Origin: Roseococcus sp. SYP-B2431
GTDB taxonomy: Bacteria; Pseudomonadota; Alphaproteobacteria; Acetobacterales; Acetobacteraceae
DNA: 64,000 nucleotides
Reading direction: 5' to 3'
NCBI RefSeq assembly: GCF_004336745.1
Contig: NZ_SJXD01000027.1
Coordinates: 310,001-374,000, forward strand
Shown: piece by piece, positions 53,887 through 61,429 of the stretch
How positions within the stretch are numbered: position 1 is the first letter of the stretch
Layout of the letters: each line of letters begins with the position of its first letter
The notes under the pieces: model-generated
What the model was told of the DNA's origin: nothing
Databases searched by the model: none
Seen by the model: only the letters and a program-made list of their open reading frames with translations
Made by a program: the position numbers and the translations under genes

Positions 53887-53902
53887 ACACCCCGGATCTC
53901 CC

Positions 53903-54799
53903 ATGCTCCGCCGTTCCCTTCTTGCCGCGGCCGCCTTTGTCGGCCTGCCCCGCAGTGACACCCGCGCCCAATCCGCAGTATCGGCGGTCGCCTCCTTCTC
54001 CATCCTCCACGACATGCTGCGCGAAGTGGGCGGCGAGCGCGCGGCGGCGCAGGTCATCGTCGGGCCGGACATGGACGCGCATCATTTCCAGCCCCGCCCC
54101 TCGCACGCCGAGGCGCTGCGCGGCGCGCGGGTCGCGATCCGCAACGGCGCCGGATTCGACGGCTGGTTCGACCGGCTGTTGGCCTCCACGCGCTTCGCCG
54201 GCGTGGCGGTGACGGCGACCGAGGGGTTGACGCTGCGCCGCGCCTCGGGGGGGCACAGCCATGGCGGGCAGGACCCGCATGCTTGGCAGGACGTGCGGCT
54301 GGCGATTCGGTACGTGCGCAACATCGAGGCGGGGCTGATGCGCGCCGATCCCGCCGGCCTGGAGCACTACCGCGCCCGCGCGGCCGATTACGTCCGGCGG
54401 CTGGAAGCCACCGATGCCTGGATTCGCGAGCAGGTCGCGACCGTGCCGGAAGCGCGGCGCGTGGTGATCACGGGGCATGAGGCCTTCGGCTACTTCGGCG
54501 CGGCCTACGGGGTGCGCTTCCGCGCGCCGCAGGGCGTCTCGTCGAACGCGGAGCCCTCGGCGCAGCAGGTGGCGGCGTTGATCCGCCTGATCCGCGCCGA
54601 GCGCGTCAGTTCCGTATTCCTGGAGAATATCGGCAATCCCGCGACGCTGCGGCGGCTGGCCGAGGAGGCCGGCGCCCGAATCCGCGGCCGGCTCTATGCC
54701 GACGCGCTTTCCGCGACCGGCGGCCCGGCCGCGAGTTACGAGGCCATGATGCGGCACAATACAAGCGCGATGGTCTCCGCGATGCGCGGGGATGGCTGA
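53903..54799 (+). CDS. Metal ABC transporter binding protein (ZnuA/AztC-like)
   Basis: 298 residues of the cluster A-I (zinc/manganese) binding proteins. A signal peptide (residues 1-22) is followed by AVASFSILHDMLREVGGERAA, the metal-site histidines in DAHHFQPRPSHAEAL, GGHSHGGQDPHAWQDV and TGHEAFGYFG, and a late SVFLENIGNP. No ATPase or permease is adjacent, so its transporter must be encoded elsewhere. It overlaps the endonuclease V gene by eight bases. The histidine-rich loop typical of ZnuA is very short. Confidence 0.88.
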   Translation: MLRRSLLAAAAFVGLPRSDTRAQSAVSAVASFSILHDMLREVGGERAAAQVIVGPDMDAHHFQPRPSHAEALRGARVAIRNGAGFDGWFDRLLASTRFAGVAVTATEGLTLRRASGGHSHGGQDPHAWQDVRLAIRYVRNIEAGLMRADPAGLEHYRARAADYVRRLEATDAWIREQVATVPEARRVVITGHEAFGYFGAAYGVRFRAPQGVSSNAEPSAQQVAALIRLIRAERVSSVFLENIGNPATLRRLAEEAGARIRGRLYADALSATGGPAASYEAMMRHNTSAMVSAMRGDG

Positions 54800-55457
54800 C
54801 CTCGCCTCCCTGCGCGAGGAGCAGCGCGTGCTCGCCGCGCGCGTGATCGCCGAGGATGCGCTGTCGGAGCCGCTGCGCTTCATCGGCGGCGTGGATGTTT
54901 CCTGCTCGCGCTTCGACCCGACGCTGCGCGTCTACGCGGCCATCGTCGTGCTGGAATGGCCGGGGCTGACGGAGGTGGATCGGGCCGGCTTCACCGCCAC
55001 GCCGGATCTGCACTACATCACTGGCCTCCTGGGCTTCCGCGAGGTTCCAGCCGCGGTGCAGGCCTTCGGCGCGCTGAGGGTGAAGCCCGATCTGCTGATG
55101 GTCGACGGCCAGGGCATCGCGCATCCGCGGCGGCTCGGGATCGCGTCGCATCTCGGCGTGAAGCTGGATCTGCCGACAATCGGCGTCGGCAAGTCGCGGC
55201 TGGTGGGCACGCCGGTCGAGCCGCTCGGCGAGGCTATCGGCAGCGAGGCCCGCCTTTACGACCGCGGCGAGGAGGTCGGCGCCCTGCTGCGCACGCGGGA
55301 GCGCGCCAATCCGCTCTGGATCTCCATCGGCCATCGCATCTCGCTGCCGACGGCGCTGCGCTGGGTGCGCGCGACCACGGCCGGGCGACGACTCCCCGAG
55401 CCCACGCGACTCGCCCATGAGGCGGCCGGCATGGTGCGGCGCGCCGCGGGCGCGTAG
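54792..55457 (+). CDS. nfi: Endonuclease V
   Basis: 221 residues. FIGGVDVSCSRFD holds the first catalytic aspartate; PDLLMVDGQGIAHPRRLGIASHLGV, TIGVGKSRLVG and RANPLWISIGHRISL are the other Nfi landmarks. It nicks DNA near deaminated bases such as hypoxanthine. The ATG at 54792 overlaps the binding-protein stop, so it is coupled to that gene, which is an unusual partner. Confidence 0.95.
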   Translation: MADLASLREEQRVLAARVIAEDALSEPLRFIGGVDVSCSRFDPTLRVYAAIVVLEWPGLTEVDRAGFTATPDLHYITGLLGFREVPAAVQAFGALRVKPDLLMVDGQGIAHPRRLGIASHLGVKLDLPTIGVGKSRLVGTPVEPLGEAIGSEARLYDRGEEVGALLRTRERANPLWISIGHRISLPTALRWVRATTAGRRLPEPTRLAHEAAGMVRRAAGA

Positions 55458-55466
55458 TTTCGCCGG

Positions 55467-55805
55467 ATGCAACGTCTCTGCTTCAGCCTCGCCGGCGTCT
55501 TCGGACTCGCCGCCGTCGGTCTCGCCGCCATCGGCGCGCACCTGCCCATGGACGCGCCGGAAATGGTGCGAAGCGTCGCCATGCTGCTGGGCTGGCACGC
55601 TCCGGCGCTGATCGGGCTCGGCCTGTGGAACCGGCGGCAAGGGTTCCTCGTCGCGGGCGTGCTGGCGCTGGGGATGATCCTCTTCGCGGGGGCGGTTCTG
55701 TTCCGCGCCTTTGGCGGAACTTCCCTTGGCCCCGTCGCGCCGGCGGGCGGGATGGTCCTGATGGCCGGATGGGCCCTGCTCGCCCTATTGGCCTGGCGCC
55801 GGTGA
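55467..55805 (+). CDS. DUF423 membrane protein
   Basis: 112 residues with four hydrophobic segments: LAGVFGLAAVGLAAIGAHL, AMLLGWHAPALIGLGLW, LVAGVLALGMILFAGAVLF and GGMVLMAGWALLALLAW. The G-A-H near residue 22, the WHAPAL block and VAPAGGMVLMAGW match DUF423, whose role is unknown. It starts nine bases after nfi and overlaps the RlmM-like gene by four bases (GTGA). Confidence 0.82.
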   Translation: MQRLCFSLAGVFGLAAVGLAAIGAHLPMDAPEMVRSVAMLLGWHAPALIGLGLWNRRQGFLVAGVLALGMILFAGAVLFRAFGGTSLGPVAPAGGMVLMAGWALLALLAWRR

Positions 55806-56698
55806 TCGCCGCCGCCTACCTCGCGGACGAGGGGCTGGAGCAGCCCTTGGCCGAGGAGCTGGAGCGCTCCGGCCGGTCCGTCTCGTCCTGGCACGGGCGG
55901 CTGGCGCTGTCGCCCGAGCCGGCGTCGCCGGCGGCCTGGGCGCTCGATATCTGGGACGCGCCAAGGGTGATCGAGGCGCCTTCCGTGAAGCTGGCCGCCG
56001 ACGGGCTGCGGGCCATCCAGCGCAACTGGTCGCTCGTGCCTGGCGTGGCGCATCACCGCCGGGCCGCGCTCATCGCGGAGCGGCTGCCGCCTGTGAAGGC
56101 GCGCGCCCTGGCCTTCCCCGAGGCGCCGCCCAAAGGGCATCTCGGCGGCTGGACGCTGCTGACGGCGGAAGCGATCCTCGCCTCTCCCACGAAATCCTCC
56201 CCCTTTCCCGGCGGCGCACCGCGCTTCGTCGAGGATCGCGAGGGGCCGCCCTCCCGCGCCTATCTCAAGCTTTGGGAGGGGCTGACGCGAATCGGACGGC
56301 ATCCTGGCCCGGGCGAGACCTGCCTCGACCTTGGGGCGTCGCCGGGCGGCTGGAGCTGGGCCCTGGCGAAGCTGGGCGCCACGGTTACGGCAGTGGACAA
56401 GGCGCCGATCGACGATCGCGTGATGGCCATGCCGGGCGTGTCCTGGCGGCAGGAGAGCGCCTTCGGCCTTGCGCCGGAGCCCGTCGACTGGCTGTTCAGC
56501 GACGTGATCTGCTACCCGAGGCGGCTGCTCGGCCTCGTGGGTCGATGGCAGGGCTTCGCCCGCAATTTCTTCTGCTCGATCAAGTTCCAGGGCGAGACGG
56601 ATCACGACATCGCAGCCGAGTTCGCGGCGATCCCAGGCGCGAGGCTGTTCCACTCGGCGCACAACAAGCACGAGCTGACTTTCGTCCTCCTGGGCTGA
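55802..56698 (+). CDS. RlmM-like 23S rRNA methyltransferase
   Basis: 298 residues with an FtsJ-type Rossmann fold. LDLGASPGGWSWALAKLG is the SAM-binding motif, TAVDKAPIDDRVM follows, and the SDVICYPRR and CSIKFQGETDHD segments carry the catalytic Asp and Lys of 2'-O-methyltransferases. RlmM methylates C2498 of 23S rRNA. The N-terminal THUMP-like part is shorter than in Escherichia coli (366 residues). The start is a GTG at 55802 overlapping the DUF423 stop; no ATG fits. Confidence 0.8.
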   Translation: MIAAAYLADEGLEQPLAEELERSGRSVSSWHGRLALSPEPASPAAWALDIWDAPRVIEAPSVKLAADGLRAIQRNWSLVPGVAHHRRAALIAERLPPVKARALAFPEAPPKGHLGGWTLLTAEAILASPTKSSPFPGGAPRFVEDREGPPSRAYLKLWEGLTRIGRHPGPGETCLDLGASPGGWSWALAKLGATVTAVDKAPIDDRVMAMPGVSWRQESAFGLAPEPVDWLFSDVICYPRRLLGLVGRWQGFARNFFCSIKFQGETDHDIAAEFAAIPGARLFHSAHNKHELTFVLLG

Positions 56699-56845
56699 CC
56701 TGCCGCTGCCCAAGGACGGCCGGCGGCGATGCTGAACGGCCTGTTCGAGCGGGATAAGCGATCTCGATGCATCATTCTGCAAAAGCTTCACGGGGCCGGG
56801 TTGCAAAGCGCCGGAGCCCGTGGCACATGCTCCCCCACGGAGCGG

Positions 56846-56920
<75 letters not shown>

Positions 56921-56967
56921 GTCGCTCTTCCAACCTCACGCTTCCAGGCGTCGTATGGTGGCCTGAG

Positions 56968-56988
56968 CCCCAGGTTTCCTGGGGTTTT
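56968..56988 (+). terminator. Intrinsic terminator after tRNA-Gly
   Basis: CCCCAGG and CCTGGGG pair across a TTT loop and are followed by four T residues, 47 bases after the tRNA 3' end. This ends the tRNA transcript before the restriction-modification region. Confidence 0.8.
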
Positions 56989-57405
56989 GCCGATCCGGCT
57001 TGAGGGTTGGAGAACGCAACGACCCCGGAAACCGCTCTCCGGAGGCTCGGAAGTCTCCGAAGCTCGGGGGTGGGGTGATTCTACCCTCAAGCCTCATCCC
57101 ATTGAAATTAGGTCATTTCCCCGGATCGAAGCTCGGGGTGTTTCCGCACCTCGTTTGGTCGGCGAAGGGCACTGGAAAGCGGACGTCCGGTAGCTGGTTC
57201 ATCGGTCCCGGATCGATGAGGAGAGGAACCGGCCGAGGGCCAAACGAGCGACACCCTCCTCCCCTCCACTGGTCATCGGCGGGCAGTCCCATGCCTGGCA
57301 CAAGCGCGGCCGCTGCCCGCTTCTCTTCCGCATCCGCCGCATCGCGACCTATGACATTCCGGCTGAGTGCATAAAAATGCCCGCTCAGGGGAATCGAACC
57401 GACAG
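56989..57405. other. Stretch of about 420 bases with no supported gene
   Basis: No convincing coding sequence was found. Open frames such as 57000-57374 on the plus strand and 57113-57301 on the minus strand have no family pattern and no ribosome-binding site. Shortly before hsdM, at 57380-57400, the words GCCCGCTC and GGGGAATCGAACC appear. The first repeats the end of the tRNA-Gly gene, and the second reads on the other strand like a tRNA T-loop. This could be the remnant of an attachment site or a broken tRNA end. The hsdM promoter must be here, but no clear motif was picked out. Confidence 0.5.
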
Positions 57406-59577
57406 ATGCTCACCGAGAACCACAAAGCGATTGCCGGCACGATCTGGGACATAGCCAACCGTCTGCGGGGCCCCTACCGGCCCCCACAGTACCGGCTGGT
57501 GATGCTGCCCATGGTGGTGCTGCGTCGGTTCGATTGCGTGCTGGAACCCAGCAAGGAAGCGGTCATCCGCGAGCACGCGAGGCTCACCGCGGCCGGCACA
57601 CCTGAACGGGCTATACCGCGTCTCCTCACGAAGATCGTTGGGCCGGACCGCAAGCAGCCACTCTACAACATCAGCCCATACACCTTCGAGAAGCTGCTCG
57701 GCGACAGCGAGAATATTGCGCCCAACCTGGTCTCCTACATCAATGGGTTCTCGGAGACGGCCCGGCGCATCTTCGACAAGTTCAAATTTGGAGAGCAGAT
57801 CGAGAAGCTCGACGCGAGCAACCGCCTCTTCAACATCGTGAAGCTGATGTCCGACGTGGACCTCCACCCGGACAAAATCAGCAACCTTGAGATGGGCTAC
57901 ATCTTCGAGCACCTCGTCATGCGCTTCAACGAGCAGGCGAACGAGGAGGCCGGTGATCACTTCACGCCGCGTGAGGTCATCCGGCTGATGACGCACCTGA
58001 TCTACACGGGCGAAGAGGACGTCTACAAGGCTGGCGTCTACCGCGAGATCTACGATCCAACCTGCGGCACGGGCGGCATGCTGTCGGTGTCGGAGGAGAC
58101 GATCAGGGCTCAGAATCTCAAGGCGAACCTCGGGCTCTACGGCCAGGAATACAACGACGAGAGTTGGGCGATCTGCTGCGCCGACATGCTCATCAAGGAT
58201 GAGGAGACGGGCAACATCGTCCTTGGTGACACGCTCGGCGATGGCAAGACCAAGGATGGCTTCCCCGACAAGAAGTTCCACTACATGCTGGCCAACCCTC
58301 CCTTCGGCGTCGAATGGAAGGAACAGCAGCGGATAGTCACCAAGGAGCATGAGGAGGTCGGCTTCGACGGGCGCTTCGGAGCGGGCCTGCCTGCGATTAA
58401 TGACGGATCGCTGCTCTTCCTGCAGCACATGATCTCCAAGATGCATGACGCGCCGAGCCGTGGCGGAGACGGCTCTAGGATCGCCATCATCTTCAATGGC
58501 TCGCCTCTCTTCAGCGGTGATGCAGGCTCGGGTCCATCCAACATCCGGCGCTGGATCATCGAGAAGGACTGGCTTGAAGCCATCATCGCCCTGCCGGACC
58601 AGCTTTTCTACAACACGGGCATCTTCACCTACGTCTGGCTCGTGTCCAATCGGAAGCCTCCGGAGCGCCGGGGCAAGGTTCAGCTGATCGATGGCACGCG
58701 CTTCTTCCAGAAAATGAAGAAGAGCCTGAACAACAAGCGGAATGAGCTCTCCGACGCCCACATCGCGCGGCTAACCGAGTTGTACGGCAATTTCCGGGAT
58801 GGTGAGACAGAGCGGGTGCTGGTGGATGGCGCGTGGGAGGAGCGGGTCGTTTCCCGCATCTTCGACAATGCAGAGTTCGGCTTCCTGAAAGTGACGGTCG
58901 AGCGCCCGTTGCGGCTCAACTTCGAGGCGACCCCCGAGCGCATCGCGCGGCTGGAGGAGCAGTCGGCTTTCGCCAACCTCGCGGTTTCGAAGAAGCGCAA
59001 GGACGCAAAGGCGGTCGAAGCGGACGAGGCCGCGGGCCAGGCGCAGCAAGAGGCGATCAGGGCCATGCTGGCCACGCTGGCGAACAAGGGCCGCTTCATG
59101 GACCGAGCCCAGTTCGAGGTGGACCTCGACAAAGCTGCCAAGCGTGCCCGGCTGAAGCTGCCCGCCCCTGTGCGGAAGGCGGTCTTGTCCGCACTCGGGG
59201 AGCGCGATCCCAGGGCGGAGATATGCCGCGACGCAAAGGGCCATCCTGAGCCCGACAGCGAGCTGCGCGACACAGAAAGCGTCCCGCTGCACAAGGGAAC
59301 AGACTTGCCACTCCCCATGGAGTTCGGGCCGGATATGCCCAACGATAAGCTCGTGGCGGCTATGCGCGGTGCGATTGACGCCTATATGCGGGCCGAAGTG
59401 CTGCCGCATGTCCCCGATGCCTGGGTCGACTATTCCAAGACCAAGGTCGGCTACGAGATCCCGATCAATCGGCATTTTTATGTTTACAAGCCGCCACGGC
59501 CGCTCGCCGAAATTGGAGCCGACATCACCAGCCTGGAAGGCAAAATTGCTGATCTACTGAAGGGGCTTGTGGCGTGA
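57406..59577 (+). CDS. hsdM: Type I restriction-modification methyltransferase subunit HsdM
   Basis: 723 residues. The N-terminal helical domain (about 1-180) precedes the N6-adenine methyltransferase core: motif I DPTCGTGGM at 217-225 and the catalytic NPPF at 297-300. LANPPFGVEWK and DGSRIAIIFNGSPLFSGDAG fit HsdM. HsdM methylates the recognition site with HsdS and protects host DNA. The C-terminal third (about 500-723) is longer than in the shortest family members. The ATG at 57406 begins the family pattern MLTENHKAIAGTIWDIANRLRG (in parts); a GTG at 57367 is in frame but adds tRNA-like sequence. It overlaps hsdS by four bases (GTGA). Confidence 0.95.
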   Translation: MLTENHKAIAGTIWDIANRLRGPYRPPQYRLVMLPMVVLRRFDCVLEPSKEAVIREHARLTAAGTPERAIPRLLTKIVGPDRKQPLYNISPYTFEKLLGDSENIAPNLVSYINGFSETARRIFDKFKFGEQIEKLDASNRLFNIVKLMSDVDLHPDKISNLEMGYIFEHLVMRFNEQANEEAGDHFTPREVIRLMTHLIYTGEEDVYKAGVYREIYDPTCGTGGMLSVSEETIRAQNLKANLGLYGQEYNDESWAICCADMLIKDEETGNIVLGDTLGDGKTKDGFPDKKFHYMLANPPFGVEWKEQQRIVTKEHEEVGFDGRFGAGLPAINDGSLLFLQHMISKMHDAPSRGGDGSRIAIIFNGSPLFSGDAGSGPSNIRRWIIEKDWLEAIIALPDQLFYNTGIFTYVWLVSNRKPPERRGKVQLIDGTRFFQKMKKSLNNKRNELSDAHIARLTELYGNFRDGETERVLVDGAWEERVVSRIFDNAEFGFLKVTVERPLRLNFEATPERIARLEEQSAFANLAVSKKRKDAKAVEADEAAGQAQQEAIRAMLATLANKGRFMDRAQFEVDLDKAAKRARLKLPAPVRKAVLSALGERDPRAEICRDAKGHPEPDSELRDTESVPLHKGTDLPLPMEFGPDMPNDKLVAAMRGAIDAYMRAEVLPHVPDAWVDYSKTKVGYEIPINRHFYVYKPPRPLAEIGADITSLEGKIADLLKGLVA

Positions 59578-60818
59578 ACACCCGCGCCGGCGCACTGCGA
59601 TACTTCGCAAGAATCAAGAACGGTACCACACCGGCGAGTGGCGATTTGAGCTACTGGGACGGAGAAATTTCCTGGGCAACACCAGATGACCTGGGGCGCC
59701 TCGATGGGGGCTATATTTCTGACACCAGGAGAAAGGTTACCGATTTAGCGGTAAGCGAAAACAACCTGAATTTGGTTCCAGCGGGGACATTAATAATGTC
59801 TACGCGGGCGCCAATCGGCCATATGGCAATTGCCGCGAATTCCCTAGTCTTCAACCAGGGATGCCGCGCACTCATACCCGAGACGGAAACATGGGCGCGC
59901 TACTTACTCTATCTGCTGAAATCTCGTGTGCCCGAAATGAACGCCTCTGCCAACGGCACGACCTTCGTCGAACTGTCTCGCGACGACCTAGCGTCTGTCC
60001 GTATCTCGCTTCCTGCGCTTGAAACCCAAAAGCGGATTGCCGCCTTCCTCGATGAGAAGACCGCTCAGATTGACGCTCTGATCGCGGGAAAGCAGGCACT
60101 ACTAGACCGGCTGGCCGAAAAGCGGCAGGCGATCATCACGCAGGCAGTCACGAAGGGCCTGAACCCCAAAGTGGCTGTGAAAGACAGCGGTACGGAATGG
60201 CTCGGGCAAATTCCGGCTCACTGGGAGGCATTGCCGCTCCGCAGGCAGGCGGATTGGGTCATGACCGGGCGAACACCCGCGGCGGCGGCGGGAGACTTCT
60301 TTTCGGATGGTGAGATTCCCTGGTTCACGCCCGGCGATTTCGACACCTTGATCATGGATAGGTCTGCAAAGTCCCTCACCCGTGAGGCATTTGAAGCCGG
60401 CCACGCCATCCTGTACCCAGCTAATTCAATCCTTTTGGTGGGTATCGGCGCTACGCTGGGCAAAGTGGCATTAGCCCCAATGCCTTGCGCATCGAATCAG
60501 CAGATAAATGCTATTGTGCCTGGGCTCAATTCAGATCCACTTTTTCTGACATACTTCCTGCATGCCTTTCGGGCAGAAGTTCGGATGTCCGCAAGCGGAA
60601 ATACGCTACCAATACTCAATCAAGATAAGACTAAAAATATTATTGTGACACGACCGCCCCACGCAGAACAGGTTTCGATCGCCCGGCATCTGGAGCAAGA
60701 AGATAATCGTATCCTATTTGTAGCTAAGGCAATCGAGAAAAGCTTATCACTTCTAAGTGAGCACCGCGCTGCTCTTATTACCAACGCCGTTACCGGCCAG
60801 ATCGAGGGACTGCAATGA
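59574..60818 (+). CDS. hsdS: Type I restriction-modification specificity subunit HsdS
   Basis: 414 residues with two target-recognition domains. Each half ends in a conserved helical spacer: LPALETQKRIAAFLDEKTAQIDALI near residues 145-170, and RPPHAEQVSIARHLEQEDNRI near 360-380. The second half opens with the usual EWLGQIPAHWEALPLRR block; the first half lacks the matching block, so the N-terminus is a little short. It recognises a bipartite DNA site. The start is a GTG at 59574 coupled to hsdM. Base composition is clearly more AT-rich than hsdM, as usual for exchanged specificity genes. Confidence 0.93.
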   Translation: MNTRAGALRYFARIKNGTTPASGDLSYWDGEISWATPDDLGRLDGGYISDTRRKVTDLAVSENNLNLVPAGTLIMSTRAPIGHMAIAANSLVFNQGCRALIPETETWARYLLYLLKSRVPEMNASANGTTFVELSRDDLASVRISLPALETQKRIAAFLDEKTAQIDALIAGKQALLDRLAEKRQAIITQAVTKGLNPKVAVKDSGTEWLGQIPAHWEALPLRRQADWVMTGRTPAAAAGDFFSDGEIPWFTPGDFDTLIMDRSAKSLTREAFEAGHAILYPANSILLVGIGATLGKVALAPMPCASNQQINAIVPGLNSDPLFLTYFLHAFRAEVRMSASGNTLPILNQDKTKNIIVTRPPHAEQVSIARHLEQEDNRILFVAKAIEKSLSLLSEHRAALITNAVTGQIEGLQ

Positions 60819-61426
60819 GCCTCGATGCGGCCACTTATTTCCGACACCTCAGGGCGTACGTAAACAAAGACTATATTTTACACGATGGAACGGGAGAAAA
60901 GGTTATTCTCGTTGAAAACTATTTTCGCCCTGAAGATGTGAAACCTCAGCTGCGCAAGATCGAGCTAAAGCTCCCTGGCATTGGGATGGCATTTAAGCTT
61001 GATAACGATGATTTTGAAAATACCAATAAGAAATCAAAGCCGGCTCTTTTTCATTTTCTTGATGACACCGCAAAGCAGTGGTCGAAGCGCTGTGATTTCG
61101 TCGTTTTCTATGTCAACCAGAGATCGTTCCATGCAGACTGCATTGAATTCAAATCCAAGAGCTTAACTGCCGAAAAAATTGTACCACAACTCAAGGCGGG
61201 GGCGTGTTGGGTTAGCAGTCTGAAAAGAATCGTCGAGAACTATACTGGAGACCGGCGCCGTATCAGGCTGCGCAAATTCGTATTCGCAGAGAACGACAAT
61301 CCGAATGCGTATCTTGATGCCAACAGGCAGTTGGTCGCTGATCCGTCGATTCGTTATTATCACTTCGATGAGGTCCAGGGGCGGTTGCTTACCGACCTCC
61401 AGAACGCATCAGTGCAGGAGATTTGA
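60815..61426 (+). CDS. Unrecognised gene inside the hsd operon, possible PD-(D/E)XK protein
   Basis: 203 residues, AT-rich. I cannot name its family. Its ATG overlaps the hsdS stop (ATGA) and hsdR begins three bases after its stop, so it is a translated member of the operon. Residues 92-130 contain RCDFVVFYV (Asp94), then DCIEFKSK (Glu111-x-Lys113) and VPQLKAG (Gln125). This D-x16-E-x-K arrangement with a following glutamine resembles the PD-(D/E)XK nuclease core (motifs seen, fold inferred). No membrane segment or signal peptide. It may be an accessory nuclease, a regulator or an immunity factor of the restriction system. Confidence 0.8.
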   Translation: MSLDAATYFRHLRAYVNKDYILHDGTGEKVILVENYFRPEDVKPQLRKIELKLPGIGMAFKLDNDDFENTNKKSKPALFHFLDDTAKQWSKRCDFVVFYVNQRSFHADCIEFKSKSLTAEKIVPQLKAGACWVSSLKRIVENYTGDRRRIRLRKFVFAENDNPNAYLDANRQLVADPSIRYYHFDEVQGRLLTDLQNASVQEI

Positions 61427-61429
61427 TCG

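Noticed and set aside
57000-57374. A 124-codon plus-strand frame before hsdM
   Set aside because: No family pattern, serine- and proline-rich composition typical of non-coding frames, and overlap with other equally good frames.
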